Positions 1-12,629 of a stretch of 64,000 bases of DNA are shown here, piece by piece. The notes beneath the pieces were generated by a model. That model saw nothing but the letters and a program-made list of their open reading frames with translations, ran no database searches and was not told where the DNA came from. The DNA lies in contig SCFE01000093.1 in assembly GCA_004352715.1 (NCBI GenBank), forward strand, positions 1,402,957-1,466,956, in the 5' to 3' direction. How positions within the stretch are numbered: position 1 is the first letter of the stretch; each line of letters opens with the position of its first letter. The position numbers and the translations under genes are program-made. The DNA comes from Hofstenia miamia. Taxonomy: Eukaryota; Xenacoelomorpha; Acoela.

Positions 1-183
1 TTTTTATTTGGATTATAAATTACGTTTATCAATTCTTGTTGGGAACAGCTCTCTATTGATTTTATTTCTATCAACAGTGATTCAAATATTTTGTGATTAA
101 ATTCATATTCAGATTTACGGCCTGGTTTTAGAGATTTTGGTACAATTATCATAAGTCCACCACCTCTACCTATTCAATTCTTA
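1..183 (-). mobile_element. LINE endonuclease-domain fragment
   Basis: Read on the minus strand this translates to a piece of the apurinic-type endonuclease of a non-LTR retrotransposon: a GGGLMI core, then LKPGRKSEYEF, then IFESLLIEI, then INVIYNPNK. The same order of blocks occurs in the two + strand LINEs at about 15915-16080 and 53995-54110, so family membership is seen directly by internal comparison. The fragment has no stop in this stretch but is cut by the assembly gap on one side and by the window edge on the other. It is a piece of a larger copy that extends outside the window. Confidence 0.7.
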
Positions 184-184
184 G

Positions 185-1118
185 NNNNNNNNNNNNNNNN
201 NNNNNNNNNNNNNNNNNNNNNNNNNNNNNNNNNNNNNNNNNNNNNNNNNNNNNNNNNNNNNNNNNNNNNNNNNNNNNNNNNNNNNNNNNNNNNNNNNNNN
301 NNNNNNNNNNNNNNNNNNNNNNNNNNNNNNNNNNNNNNNNNNNNNNNNNNNNNNNNNNNNNNNNNNNNNNNNNNNNNNNNNNNNNNNNNNNNNNNNNNNN
401 NNNNNNNNNNNNNNNNNNNNNNNNNNNNNNNNNNNNNNNNNNNNNNNNNNNNNNNNNNNNNNNNNNNNNNNNNNNNNNNNNNNNNNNNNNNNNNNNNNNN
501 NNNNNNNNNNNNNNNNNNNNNNNNNNNNNNNNNNNNNNNNNNNNNNNNNNNNNNNNNNNNNNNNNNNNNNNNNNNNNNNNNNNNNNNNNNNNNNNNNNNN
601 NNNNNNNNNNNNNNNNNNNNNNNNNNNNNNNNNNNNNNNNNNNNNNNNNNNNNNNNNNNNNNNNNNNNNNNNNNNNNNNNNNNNNNNNNNNNNNNNNNNN
701 NNNNNNNNNNNNNNNNNNNNNNNNNNNNNNNNNNNNNNNNNNNNNNNNNNNNNNNNNNNNNNNNNNNNNNNNNNNNNNNNNNNNNNNNNNNNNNNNNNNN
801 NNNNNNNNNNNNNNNNNNNNNNNNNNNNNNNNNNNNNNNNNNNNNNNNNNNNNNNNNNNNNNNNNNNNNNNNNNNNNNNNNNNNNNNNNNNNNNNNNNNN
901 NNNNNNNNNNNNNNNNNNNNNNNNNNNNNNNNNNNNNNNNNNNNNNNNNNNNNNNNNNNNNNNNNNNNNNNNNNNNNNNNNNNNNNNNNNNNNNNNNNNN
1001 NNNNNNNNNNNNNNNNNNNNNNNNNNNNNNNNNNNNNNNNNNNNNNNNNNNNNNNNNNNNNNNNNNNNNNNNNNNNNNNNNNNNNNNNNNNNNNNNNNNN
1101 NNNNNNNNNNNNNNNNNN
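185..1118. other. Assembly gap (N run)
   Basis: A run of 934 N bases between the LINE fragment on the left and a (TA)n tract on the right. Nothing can be called inside it. Confidence 0.99.
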
Positions 1119-1149
1119 ATATATATATTAAGCATTTTTTAAAAATACG

Positions 1150-3392
1150 TATTATATTTTTGAAGTGCAACAGCTTATGAATTCAGGTATATAACTATCT
1201 GTCATCACATTTGATAGGGGTTGTGACCAATGTGCTTTAAATGTTAAAAATTTCATCCATAAATTTTACCAATTTACACCACGCGTATATTTCAATTGCA
1301 TATATTGCCAATTCAAATTCCATCTGCCCCAACAATTAAAGTTCAAATATCTTTCATAGTGAATTCACAAGCATCCTTCGAATGTGGTCCAATTATGGAA
1401 TCCACTTGACCAAGAAAAAAGAATTCAATTACATTTTCGAAGATAGGTGATTTTCCGAACTTTAAAAAAATACAATTTGCTAAATAAATTGAAGTCTTAA
1501 TATCATTTTCCCTTGTCTTTTTAAGAAGACTTTGTATATGTCTTCAAAGAAAGTTTGAAAAATGTCAAGTACAATAGAAGTGCTTTCTTTGAAAATTTAT
1601 TTCTTCTTTGTGTCTTTTGATTTAATGGATTTCAGAATGTTTTCAAGCTTGACATGATGATTAAATGCTATGACTTTAACAACTAAACTAAGCCCTAACA
1701 TATAGGACAGTCCTGTTGTCATAGTCTCGCTAAGTCTTTGAAATTATGAAGTTCATGTACTATGACTACTACATAAATCTCGATAATCTTAAGACATTGT
1801 TCTTAATATTTATTAAAAAAACAAATATTTTAAATTAAATTGTCTTAGAAACCGGAATCCAATGCAAGTTTACTTAGAAGAAAATAATAAGTTTTGTATT
1901 AAATTGTCTTTTGATTTTATATTTTAGTATGATGAGAAGAATATTTTTCTAAGATATCAGGCTTAACAGTAACATACTTCTGCATGTTTCCTGAAATACA
2001 ACTTCAGCAGAATTTGGAATTTACCCTAAAATGCTTGGCGTCCTTTAAAGGGACAAACTGGTTCCCACATTTATAATGAATTTTTCCAAGCCTATATGCA
2101 ATTTTGAAAATTTCTATTAAAGCCTATTGCTGGCGTAGAGGTTGTTAAAAAGATTAACAAGTTTTCTTTAAAAATTTCTGATTTTATTTCCAACTTTGAA
2201 AATATTGTTGCATGGGTAGGTCTATTGGGGAACATATTTTAATGAAATTTTCAAAATTTCCATTAAAGACTATTGCTGTGGTAGAGGTTGTTAAAAAGAT
2301 TAACATGATTTCTTTGAAAATTTCTGATTTTATTTCCAACTTTTAAAATCGTGGGGCATGGGTAGGTCTATTGGGTAACATGCTTTAAAATTTTTATTAT
2401 GCGTATTGCTGTGGATGAAGTAGCTGAAAAGATTAAATTATTTTTTTTGAAAATTTCGAATTTTTGAAAAGGATTTAAATTTTCTCCAGTCCTATCTCAT
2501 GTATTTAAATAATTTTGAACAAATGGAAGCGATAAAGAAGGTTTTCTTGATAAGATATCCCAAACCCATTGAGCACAGTCTTTGAGCTATTAGCGTCTAA
2601 AATTTTTTTTAAGATAATTTCAAACATCACCTGGTAGTTTTAGGTTAGTTTGTATATAGTTATCAAATTTTGCGCACGCTTTGGTTACATTCGTTAGGTT
2701 ACTGGTATTTGTTGAACCATGATACAGCTGCTTTTATCTCTGAATTGTTATTATGTAACTAAGATGTATTAAAACTTTTGATTTGCTTAACACTATTGTT
2801 CATAGCGTCTCCAACATTCCCTTTGTCCATTAGAGGGGCTAAAATAGCCCAGTGTTCAATAAATAACAAGTTTGTGCATCCTGACCTATCATTGGAACTT
2901 ATCTTTATCCTTTCTTTTTTGAATTGATATATTGATGTCCCTGATTGTGTTTTGTTTTCAAATAGAAACACAAACCATTTTTAGATAACATTAAATATTA
3001 CATTTTATACATAATATTATTGATGAGAGGGAATGGTCAGGGAGTAAATAATGGCATCTCTCAATGTGGCAGAACACTTTTCAAGTTTGAAATCAGGCCG
3101 AAATTGATGCAGTTATAAGGAAAACATGTCACTAAAATCGTAAGAAATTAGCTAACATCGGACAAAAAGGTCGTTGTGACCATGTCGAACCTCGCATTTT
3201 TATAAAAAGCGGCTTAAATCGAACGCAGACGGTAATTGTTTATACAATATTGAAGTGACAGCAAGATTAACAAGAACAAATTGAGTAATCTGTTACTTTC
3301 TTACTTGTTTCGAAGTCCTCGGTTCACTAAGAGCTTTTAGTTGGCCCGGGACTACTAAAATAATGGCATGAGAAAACATTCTTCTACGGAGA
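1150..3392. repeat. Long dispersed repeat, copy 1
   Basis: About 2.24 kb of AT-rich sequence that is repeated nearly line by line at 4349-7147 in the same orientation. Both copies begin just after a (TA)n tract and end in the same segment (cccgggactactaaaataat). I find no long open reading frame shared by the two copies: the 70-codon minus ORF at 2759-2971 is broken in copy 2. It behaves like a dispersed non-coding repeat or the remains of a non-autonomous element. The copy ends at a single N (3393). Confidence 0.8.
2077..2400. repeat. Tandem ~146-base units inside repeat copy 1
   Basis: Two full units and a degraded third, each running from aatgaattttt/aatgaaatttt through ggtagaggttgttaaaaaga to catgggtaggtctattggg. 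The same array in copy 2 has more units. Confidence 0.75.
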
Positions 3393-4348
3393 NGTGCTGG
3401 CGTGTTGCACAACGCGTGCAATCATTGCTAGGTCTCCTGTGGACTGAACAACCAAAGCACTGCATCAATTCAGAAAGCGCAAAAGTACCTTATGACTCAC
3501 GAAGAAGATTATTCAAAATTTTTAGATTTAACTGCGGATTGTTTCACTTTGATTGGCATTTTAAGAAGTGATTAAAACTACAAATACCCACGGACTATTG
3601 ATTTACTAATCCTAATGTAAACGTTTAATTCAGAATATATATTGTTCGTGTAAAAAAAAATATATTTTGTATAGATATGGTGGAAAAATGTTAATAGTAC
3701 AATTTTGCTCTTTTTTTTGAGTAAAATAAATTAACAAGCTATAAATTTGAAATCGTTTAGTTGAATACTAAATAATCACAGTAAGTCTATAATTTTTGAA
3801 AATTTTGTTAGATAAGTTCAATTAATAGTACAGTTTTACAACATGTAGTAGTCCAATTAAATTGATGCATTCTTATTAATTCTGCAATTCTACAATTTCG
3901 AGCAACGATGTCAAGCCTGCTTTTCAAAGTTACAGTCTTCTAAAGTCATAATATAATTTTATTATTAAACATTTTAATGTGATTTTTACATTGTAATGTT
4001 AGTAAGAAAGTAACGCAAATTAGTTTTTGCACTAGTAAGTAATTCACAGTAATTTCAGAGATCATTGCTTAAAATGAATGAGTCTGCTTCAGTTAATATC
4101 TTTATGAACAAAAAACAACTCATTGCCAAAAATAATTCTGATATTTCACCGAAGGCTGAAAATTCCAAAAGTTCTGAAAATGTTGTCACACGAATTTAGC
4201 TGTCAAATATACTATGCAACGACGAGAACTTATCATTAACACATCAGAAAAAACATAGACTAAACCGGTCCAATACATATGTTTAAAATTTCATTTTAAT
4301 TGCAAACATGAAAAGTTTTAGAAGATTAAGTTATATATATATATATAT
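3393..4348. other. No gene recognised (spacer between repeat copies)
   Basis: AT-rich unique-looking sequence ending in a (TA)n tract near 4330-4350. The 67-codon reading frame at 3368-3571 crosses an N and has no recognisable features. Confidence 0.5.
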
Positions 4349-5276
4349 ATATACTATATTTTTAAGTGCAGCAGCTTATGAATTCAGATATAATATTATC
4401 TGTCACATCATTTGATAGAGGTTGTAACCAGTATGCTTTAAATGTTTAAAATAGCCTCAAGGAATTTTACCAATTTGCGCCATGCATATATTTCAATTCA
4501 TTATATTTCCTATTCAAATTCCATCTGCCCAACAATTAAAGCTCAAATATCTTTCATAGTGAATTCACAATCATCCTTCAAATGTGTTCCAATTATAGAA
4601 TCCACTTGACCAAGAAAAAATAATTCAATTACATTTTCGAAGATAGGTGATTTTCCGAACTTTAAAAAAATACTATTTACTAAATAAATTGAAGTCCTAA
4701 TATCATTTCCCTATGTCTTTTTAAGAAGACTTTGTATATGTCTTTAAAGAAAGTTTGAAAAATTTCAAGTACAATAGAAGTGCTTTCTTTGAAAATTTAT
4801 TTCTTCTTTGTGTCTTTTGATTTAATGGATTTCAGAATGTTGTCACGCTTGACATGAAGATTAAATGCTATGACTTTAACAACTAAACTAAGCGCTAACA
4901 TATAGGACAGTCCTGTTCTCATAGTCTCGCTAAGTCTTTGAAATTATGAAGTTCATGTACTATGACTACTACATAAATCTCGATAATCTTAAGACATTGT
5001 TCTTAATATTTATTAAAAAAACAAATATTTTAAATTAAACTGTCTTAGAAACCGGAATCCAATGCAAGTTTACTTAGAAGAAAATGATAAGATTTGTATT
5101 AAATTGTCTTTTGATTTTCTATTTTAGTATGATGAGAAGAATATTTTTCTAAGATATCAGGATTAACAGTAACATACTTCTGCATGTTTCCTGAAATACA
5201 ACTTCAGCAGAATTTGGAATTTACCCTAAAATGCTTGGCGTCCTTTAAAGGGACAAACTGTTTCCCACATTTATAA

Positions 5277-5720
5277 TGAATTTTTCCAAACCTATAAGCA
5301 ATTTTGAAAATTTCTATTAAAGATTATTGCTGTGGTAGAGGTTGTTAAAAAGATTAACATGATTTCTTTGAAAATTTCTGATTTTATTTTCAACTTTGAA
5401 AATATTGTTGCATGGGTAGGTCTATTGGGGAACATATTTTAATGAAATTTTNTGGTAGAGGTTGTTAAAAAGATTAACATGATTTCTTTGAAAATTTCTG
5501 ATTTTATTTCCAACTTTGAAAATATTGTTGCATGGGTAGGTCTATTGGGGAACATATTTTAATGAAATTTTGAAAATTTCTATTAAAGACTATTGCTGTG
5601 GTAGAGGTTGTTAAAAAGATTAACATGATTTCTTTGAAAATTTCTGATTTTATTTCCAACTTTGAAAATATTGTTGCATGGGTAGGTCTATTGGGGAACA
5701 TATTTTAATGCTTTTAAATT
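5277..5720. repeat. Tandem ~146-base units inside repeat copy 2
   Basis: Three to four units of the same minisatellite as at 2077-2400. Two adjacent units flank a single N at 5452, so the unit count may be inflated by an unresolved join. Confidence 0.75.
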
Positions 5721-6633
5721 TTTATTATGCGTATTGCTATGGATGAAGTAGCTGAAAAGATTAAATTAAGTTTTTGAAAATTTCGAATTTTTGAAAAAGA
5801 TTTAAATTTTCTCCAGCCTTATCTCATGTATTTATAAAATTTTGAACAAATGAAAGCGATAAAGAATGTTTTCTTGATACGCACAAAGATATCCCAAACC
5901 CATTGAGGCTTGCCGAAGACGAAAATGAAAGAAGAGACTCTCTTCTTTCACGTGAAGTTTTCAGATTGAGCATAGTCTTTGAGCTATAAGCGTCTAAAAA
6001 TTTTTTTAAGATAATTTCAAACATCACCTGGTAGTTTTAGATTACTTTGTATATAGTTATCAAATTTTGCGTTCTCTTTGATTACATTCGTTAGGTTATT
6101 GGTATTTGTTGAACCATGAAACAGCTGCTTTTATCTCTGAATTGTTATTATGTAACTAAAATGAATTAAAACGTTTGATTTGCTTAACCCCATTGTTCAT
6201 AGCGTCTCCACCACTCCCTTAGTCCATGAGAGGGGCTAAAATAGCCCAGTGTTCAATAAATAACAAGTTAGTGCATCCTGACCTATCATTGGAACTTATC
6301 TTTATCCTTTCTTTTTCGAATTGATATATTGATGTCTCTGATTGTTTTTTGTTTTCAAATGGAAACACAAATAAAAATATCGCTTCCATTTTTAGATAAA
6401 ATTAAATATTACATTTTATACATAATATTATTGATGAGAGGGAATGGTCAGGGGGTAAATAATGGCATCTCTCAATGTGGCAGAACACTTTTCAAGTTTG
6501 AAATCAGACCGAAATTGATGGAGTTATAAGGAAAACATATCAGTAAAATCGTAAAAAAAAAATCGGCTAAAAAAGTCGCTGTGACCATGTCGAACCTCGC
6601 ACTTTTATAAAAAGAGGCTTAAATCGGGCGCAA

Positions 6634-6947
6634 GACTGAGAAACTAAAAGTCAAGAAAACTTAAGATGCCTNATGCCTCATTGATCGGTTTTACCGTAAT
6701 CACCGTATAAAAACAGGGGTCATTTTAGGCCCCCATGGACAATAGGGTTAAGTTAATTACCTGAATTTAATGGGAAGTATATATGTGTGAAAAATGCTAG
6801 CAATCATACCCACAATCCGACTCGACCTGTAGTGCTGTGACCAAGTCTTTCACACGTGTGTCAGAAATTCAAAATTTGATACTCGTGCGTACGCTTATAT
6901 TAATGTATCAACATTTTGAAATTTCATAAAATTTTGTGAAATTGAGC
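6634..6947. repeat. Insertion present only in repeat copy 2
   Basis: Compared with copy 1, where aaatcgaacgcagacgg is continuous, copy 2 is split by ~310 bases and resumes at gcagacgttatctg. A short gcag/gcaag-like sequence occurs on both sides, so a small target duplication is possible. It contains an N at 6672. No coding sequence is seen. Confidence 0.45.
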
Positions 6948-7147
6948 AGACGTTATCTGTTTATACAACATTGAAGTGACAGCAAACTCAACAAAACAAA
7001 TGTGTCTGCCTTTAGCCACCTAGAATGAATGACTATTGAGTAATCTATTACTTTCTTACTTGTTTCGAAACCCTCGGTTCGTTAATAGATATTAGGTGGC
7101 CCGGGACTACTAAAATAATGGCAAGAGCAAACATTCTTCTACGGAGA

Positions 7148-9480
7148 GTTCCAAAAATCTGAAAGGACAATTAAATAATCAGTAATAAAGAAATACAAAG
7201 CACAAGACTAAAAATTTTGCTTACAATATACAAACCCTTCAATGACTTTATCAACCGACGATTTTTGCTGTGAGACTGTTTAGCAATGAAATCGCTTAAT
7301 AATACTTAATTTACAGAATATGCTAAGGACAATGAAAAAATTTTCATATAACAACTGCAGCTCTAAACTGCTTAGAAAATTTAAAACCATTGGGGTTCCA
7401 CTAATGATTGACAATTCTAATCTGATAAAACCCGACAGGAATTTGGCCTGCTAATTGTCATGTTCAGGTTGTGAACAGGAAAACGGCAATTTTCTTGAAA
7501 TTACAATGTTATGTGTAATAATCAGCTAATAACGATTTCACCCCTATTGCGGAAAGGTTTCCGAGAATTTGGCCCAATATATATTTTTGCATGACTATCT
7601 ATAATCATAGCATTTGATAATGCATTGAGAACACTAGGGTTAGAATATTTTATTCTTACGTAAATTTTGAAAAAATTTTATCGTTTGTTTTTGAATTAAA
7701 TCCAAAATGTTTCAATTTTAAATTTACGGTCGAGTTAACTTTTTCTCTTTCGGATTCGGATCAGGTTGGGTTGTCACTCCATTGGATCGGACCGGATTTG
7801 TAAAATTTTGAAATTATCAATAGTCTTCATTGATTCACTTTTCAAATCAATTCCAAATGGCCTTGGTTCTTTTGTTATGAATTTAATTGTTTACACCTAA
7901 TATAAAAAGAGCTTTAGCAGAAGCAAATTATCTGTGGAGTGCTTTGATATTAGAGTGTCCCGCAATGGCAAGCAGAAAGAAAAAGTTGGTCACCTTAAGT
8001 AGGCATCATGTAAAAAGATGNACACTCCATCGGATTGGGCCGGATTTGTAAAATTTTGAAATTATCAATAATTAGTCGTCATTGATTTACTTGTCAAATC
8101 AATTCCAAATGGCTTTGTTTCTTTTGTTATGAATGCAATTGTTTACACCTAATATAAAAAAAACTTTAGCAGAAGCAAATTATCTGTGGAGTGCTTTGAT
8201 ATTAGAGTGTCCCGCAATGGTAAGCAGAAAGAAAAAGTTGGTCACCTTAAGTAGGCATCATGTAAAAAGATGTCGAACAAACATGTGGTACATCATGAAC
8301 TAGACGATGTAGAAATTGGGGTGGTGTGGGTTGTAGGTGAAATCTACAGTTGTTTGCAAAGCTTGACCTATAGAAGAAAGAATCTTCTGCATAAATACAG
8401 CATTACAACAACATCACAGCTGGAAAAATAACCAATGATTTAACTGAGTTCAACTGTTTCTAGTTACTGTTGAATACGCGCGCATTTATAGCAGATAGAG
8501 CAGAAATCACGCTAGTAATGTGTTATGAAACAGGCTCAGATAATCTTGTAAAAGTTCAGAGACTTCACAATGATGATTTTTTCACTGCTGTGTACTTCCT
8601 CTAGAAAAATTGAAAACTTTTCAAGTGCACCAAGAAATATGATTGTTGTGCAGTCGGGATTCAGTAGAATTGCAGCTATGCCAGGGCTGTAAATGGATCA
8701 GGATAAGTTATTCCAACCTAATTTCTATTGAGTTTAAATTGTGTTGGCCTAAAATAAAGTTATGTCAAAATGTAACCCAATTTTTATTTTCACTACTTCT
8801 TGAGAGTTTTTGCTTTATGCCTATTATATAAGTACGTTTGAAATGCAAAAAATATATCAATAGTATTAAAAAGTAAATTTGTAAAAAATTTGGCACAATT
8901 CTTCTTCAAGTCTGCATGCATAATGTCTTTTCATAGTATAATCATGGCAAACATTACTCTAAACATTAACTCAACCAATTCATATATGCTTTAATATGAT
9001 TGTATGATTTGATCCAACCCTACTATAAATTTAAAGTGATAAAACAGGGGCGAATACAGCTTTTAAAATTTGCAAGATCTAAAATTAAAATTTTCTCCAT
9101 TATTTAGTGAGTTTGTTGCATTATTTTAGGGTCTTTATCAACTATTATAAGCACAGTGATAATTAGCTTAAAAGTGAGCTAAAACTATTACCACAGAATG
9201 CATTTATGGGATGCAACTACACAAATGCAATTCAAAATTTTAATATAATCACTAAAAATCAACTGATTTTTAAGAAATATTTGAAAATTACGTTTATTAC
9301 GTATACTTTTACTTATTATGTTACTGTTGGTGAGATGAATGAAGAAAAGGATGTTGTTAAAGATTACAATAGTGTTACTGTACCCAAATAAATGGTGACC
9401 ATGAATCAGTGATATGCATAGATGTGTAAGTGATTATAATATCTTCAACTCGTCCATTACTGAAATTACCTGTGGCAAAA
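7148..9480. other. No gene recognised; local direct duplication around an N
   Basis: Non-coding AT-rich sequence. Bases 7772-8021 and 8024-8270 are near-identical direct copies on either side of the single N at 8022, most likely two versions of the same locus left unmerged. Short reading frames at 8643-8831 and 9206-9391 show no domain features. Confidence 0.55.
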
Positions 9481-9489
9481 ACGTAATTT

Positions 9490-10795
9490 TCACCAATGAG
9501 TATATTCTAAATGGTTCAAATTTACCTCTATAGTGGTGTTCAACGGGGATCTGTAATTGGACGTCTAGAATCTACAATTTTCTTAGAAACACATTCATGC
9601 ATATAATCATATTCTTCATTTACCTTATCAGCAAAGTTAATTTTTAGAAACAATAGCACTCCTTGTTTGTTTTATACGTTCTAATATCGATTGGAACTAT
9701 AGCAGGTTTTTCACTGATCATTGATTAATCTCGAAAAGTAAGTAAGTAAGTACATAAGTAAGAAACTAGTAAGTAGTAAGTAAGTAAGTAATAAATAAGT
9801 ATGTAAGTAAGTAATAAATAAATATGTAAGTAAGTAAGTAAGTAATATGTAAATAATATGATAATATGATAACTGTTTTCAAACCATGCCATTTCTATTT
9901 GCAGATGGTGTACAGCTAGTTGTAGCTCCATTGCTGATCTCCAATTAGATTTAATTTGCCTATTCAACAATGCTAATATTAATGAAATGCAATTTAATGA
10001 TAACAAGTTAAAGTTTTTGACAATGAAATCAGCTGAACTCATTGAACTCAAACTATCTCAGCAAAGTCCTTACTAATTCCAATGAAGCAAAATATTTAGG
10101 TTTGCATATTTTCCAGGATTTATCTCAGGGCACTCATATTTCTCATAAACTAATTTCTGGTCATTGCAATTGTATGTACATTAAACAAATGGTCCCATTT
10201 AGTTCACTAGCTACAATCAAGCTTTAACTATACAAACTATGATTCTCTCTATGCTAACTTATGCATCACCAATTTGGTATGCCTCAGTAAAAGATATGAA
10301 AAACTTGAAAGGTTTCAAAAAGATGCACCAAATGGATTAATTCTATTGCAGGTTACATTACTCGCCTTAAAATTCTACATTTACTACTATTTCATTATAT
10401 CTAAAGTTTTTGGACTTAATCTTTTTTAACTATTAGTTTAAAGGAACTTATGATCTTATGATCTTAAATATTTTTCTTACATATCATTATACAATCAAAG
10501 TCGAACTAAACTAAGATCTTCTTCATCACTACTTTTCCGTTCAAAGCCTACCATTAAGCATAAATTTAAGAGAAACTACTTTCATAAAGTGGTAAAGCTT
10601 GCGAACTGTATCCATCTTCAGAGTGATATATGTCTATTTAACAAACCTACTGCTGTCAAAAACCGATTGAAGGAGCTCTTTTGGAATCAATTTATTTTCC
10701 TTTGTAAAGTTAAAGATCCCTGCTCACATCCTTTATTATGTCCCTGACAAAATTGTCATGCGGAATCAGTGGTATCAATTTTATTAAAGAACCGA
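9490..10795 (+). mobile_element. Degenerate LINE reverse transcriptase, C-terminal part
   Basis: Fragments of a non-LTR retrotransposon ORF2 can be followed in order through frameshifts. They are the GVQRGSVIG block near 9535 (family consensus GVPQGSVLGP), an altered catalytic box FADGVQLVVA near 9890 in place of FADD, then KYLGLHI near 10095, then TYASPIWYASVKDMKNL near 10255 and a cysteine-containing tail (PCSH..LCP) near 10720. The order is typical of CR1/Jockey-type LINEs. The catalytic box is mutated, frames shift several times, and a (AAGT)n tract splits the element, so it is dead. It belongs to a different subfamily from the copy at 14763-18005. Confidence 0.72.
9738..9850. repeat. (AAGT)n microsatellite
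   Basis: Imperfect tandem tetranucleotide (taag/taaa/tatg variants) within the decayed LINE. The 108-codon minus-strand frame across it is a by-product of the repeat. Confidence 0.9.
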
Positions 10796-10802
10796 ATTTT
10801 GT

Positions 10803-10824
10803 TATATATATATATATATATATA
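10803..10824. repeat. (TA)n microsatellite
   Basis: Simple TA repeat just after the LINE tail. Confidence 0.9.
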
Positions 10825-11231
10825 AAATGAGGTTTTGACATTTTTAGTTATTGAAAAACTACCATAATTTTAGTAGTACAAACTGCTAACATTATTTTCT
10901 TAATATATTTTGTGAGTAAGTACTCATTATTTCTACAGACTTACAGCTATATCTTTTAGTACATAAATCTCTAGAAACTTTCAATCGAAAATTTCCAATA
11001 TTATATTTTAATTAGTATGAAAATATTTTCCATAAAGTAACATGCTCAATATTTCATTGATATTTATTAATATATTTATATATGGCACAGAACATTTTTT
11101 GAAAAATATGTTACTAAGATATTGCAGGAATTTCATTGGATCAAATAAACCATTGGATCCAGAATTAATATTCGTATTTGGTATTATTTAAATATATACA
11201 TATTATAAGCAAAATTTATTTAGTGTCTAAA

Positions 11232-11603
11232 ATGATATTTCATGGAACCCAGGAAGGGACTGGTAACGTCGACTGGGGTGTTGGTAATCTTTCAGATGCA
11301 GAGCTAATTGTTTGGTTAATTTACATTTCTATAGTTGTTGTGGGCTTGCCTGGTAATATATTGGTAATCTATAGTTTTATTTTTAGCAGTCGCTTAAAGA
11401 AATGGAAAAAAGAAACCAAGATGTCAATCTTCATAATTTCGTTGGGTATTTGTGATTTACTTACCAGTCTCAATGTCTGTGCACTTTATGTCTTTGGTAA
11501 CTTTGTTGCGCAATACATAAACAACACATTCACATGCAAGGTAGATTAAATAACTACACATGCAATTCATTTGAATTAAGATAAATGAGTTTTGTGAAAT
11601 GTC

Positions 11604-11653
<50 letters not shown>

Positions 11654-12629
11654 TTAAAACCATAACTACCATAGAGATATGAAATATTTTCTCCTTCTTG
11701 TGTAATTTGCTGCCGATGGTCTTTAAGTAATTCTTAGAGATCTCCTAAGATTTATGGCATACGTAAAATTATACCTTGGAAGTTTTTAAATATTTTTGAA
11801 TTGCATTTGTAATTTAAAACAGCTGTGATTTGCAAAAACTGAATTTTTTGATTGCTCAACTTTCTATTTTATAAATATATTCTGCAAATTGCAGGCTTTT
11901 TTACCAAAAAATTCCGCACTTAAAATAACTTTATTTTAGGTTTTTGGAAGTATGTATTTTTACGAAGGGATGGCAATCGCATCTTCATGGCAAATTTCAA
12001 TGATTTCAGTTGAGAGATATCTAGCTGTTTGCCACCCAGTCTATCACAGAACAAAATTTTCAAACGTACACATATTTGTTTTGATTGGCATTTCATATGT
12101 TATGGGATTTTGTACATCTTTCCTTCACCTGCCAATTTTATTCCATATCAATGAAGAAGGAGTTTGTACGACAACTTTTTTTGAGCTAAGTTATGAAGTA
12201 CAGGTTTTTCAGGCATTTTCAGCTCTAATATTCTTCATAATTATGCCATCGGCACTAATTATCCCTTTATATTCAAAGATTTATTCAACATTGCAGAAGG
12301 CTAGCCAAAGTGCCAGTCTCAAGAAAGCCAGTTTTAATGTTCTCAAAACCTCTGTAATTGTAAGTTTTACTTAATGTGAACATTATAACTTATGTTCTAT
12401 TCAGGTCTACATTGGTTTTGGAATTTGCAACTTTCCAGCGGTTTATTATTGGGTTTACGATGTCTATGCTCAAGTAGTAGTTGACTTCAGTGCACCACGA
12501 TGGCAGATCTTAATGGTTCTCATGTCATTTAGTTGCTGCTTGAATCCTGTGATTTATGCCTTCAGCATTCCTGAATTTCGAAAAGCAATTATGGATGTGC
12601 TACAATTGAGCAGATTCCTTGAAAAATGA
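11232..12629 (+). CDS. Class A (rhodopsin-type) GPCR, paralogue 1, three exons
   Basis: Seven-transmembrane receptor of the plasma membrane; ligand unknown. I infer coding exons 11232-11540, 11940-12359 and 12405-12629 (954 bases, 317 residues), with both junctions phase 0, donors gtagat and gtaagt, and acceptors ttttag and ttcag. Class A marks are visible: GN in TM1, LGICDL in TM2, ERY at the end of TM3, P plus Y5.58 in TM5 (MPSALIIPLY), NPVIY in TM7 and an FRKAI helix 8. Cysteines stand before TM3 (NNTFTCK) and in loop 2 (EEGVC), fitting the usual disulfide. Oddities are CNFP in TM6 instead of CWxP and no TM4 tryptophan; the position equivalent to 3.32 is not Asp, so an aminergic receptor is unlikely. 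N-glycosylation sequons NLS and NNT are present. The start is the first in-frame ATG before TM1. The gene looks intact, and its sister is at 40108-43059. Confidence 0.9.

Larger units (their letters stand above)
4349..7147. repeat. Long dispersed repeat, copy 2
   Basis: This is the second copy of the repeat at 1150-3392, same orientation, with few substitutions. It differs by having more ~146-base tandem units (about 5277-5720, with an N at 5452 between two of them), an extra ~50 bases near 5880-5950, and an extra ~310-base block at 6634-6947. The N characters at 5452 and 6672 suggest contig joins inside this copy. Confidence 0.8.

Noticed and set aside
170-1170. Long open frames across N runs (also at 24573-25664, 32724-33875, 53936-54971, 59233-60366, 61330-62469)
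   Set aside because: They are produced by translating N as open codons; almost all residues are undefined.
2759-2971. 70-codon minus-strand frame in the long repeat
   Set aside because: The matching part of the second repeat copy is interrupted, and no motif is visible, so selection for coding is not supported.
9725-10051. 108-codon minus-strand frame
   Set aside because: Its C-terminal half is the translation of the (AAGT)n microsatellite, and the rest is antisense to LINE sequence.
11457-11672. Minus-strand frame over GPCR 1 exon 1 and a TA repeat
   Set aside because: Antisense shadow of the receptor exon plus an IYIYIY run from the microsatellite.
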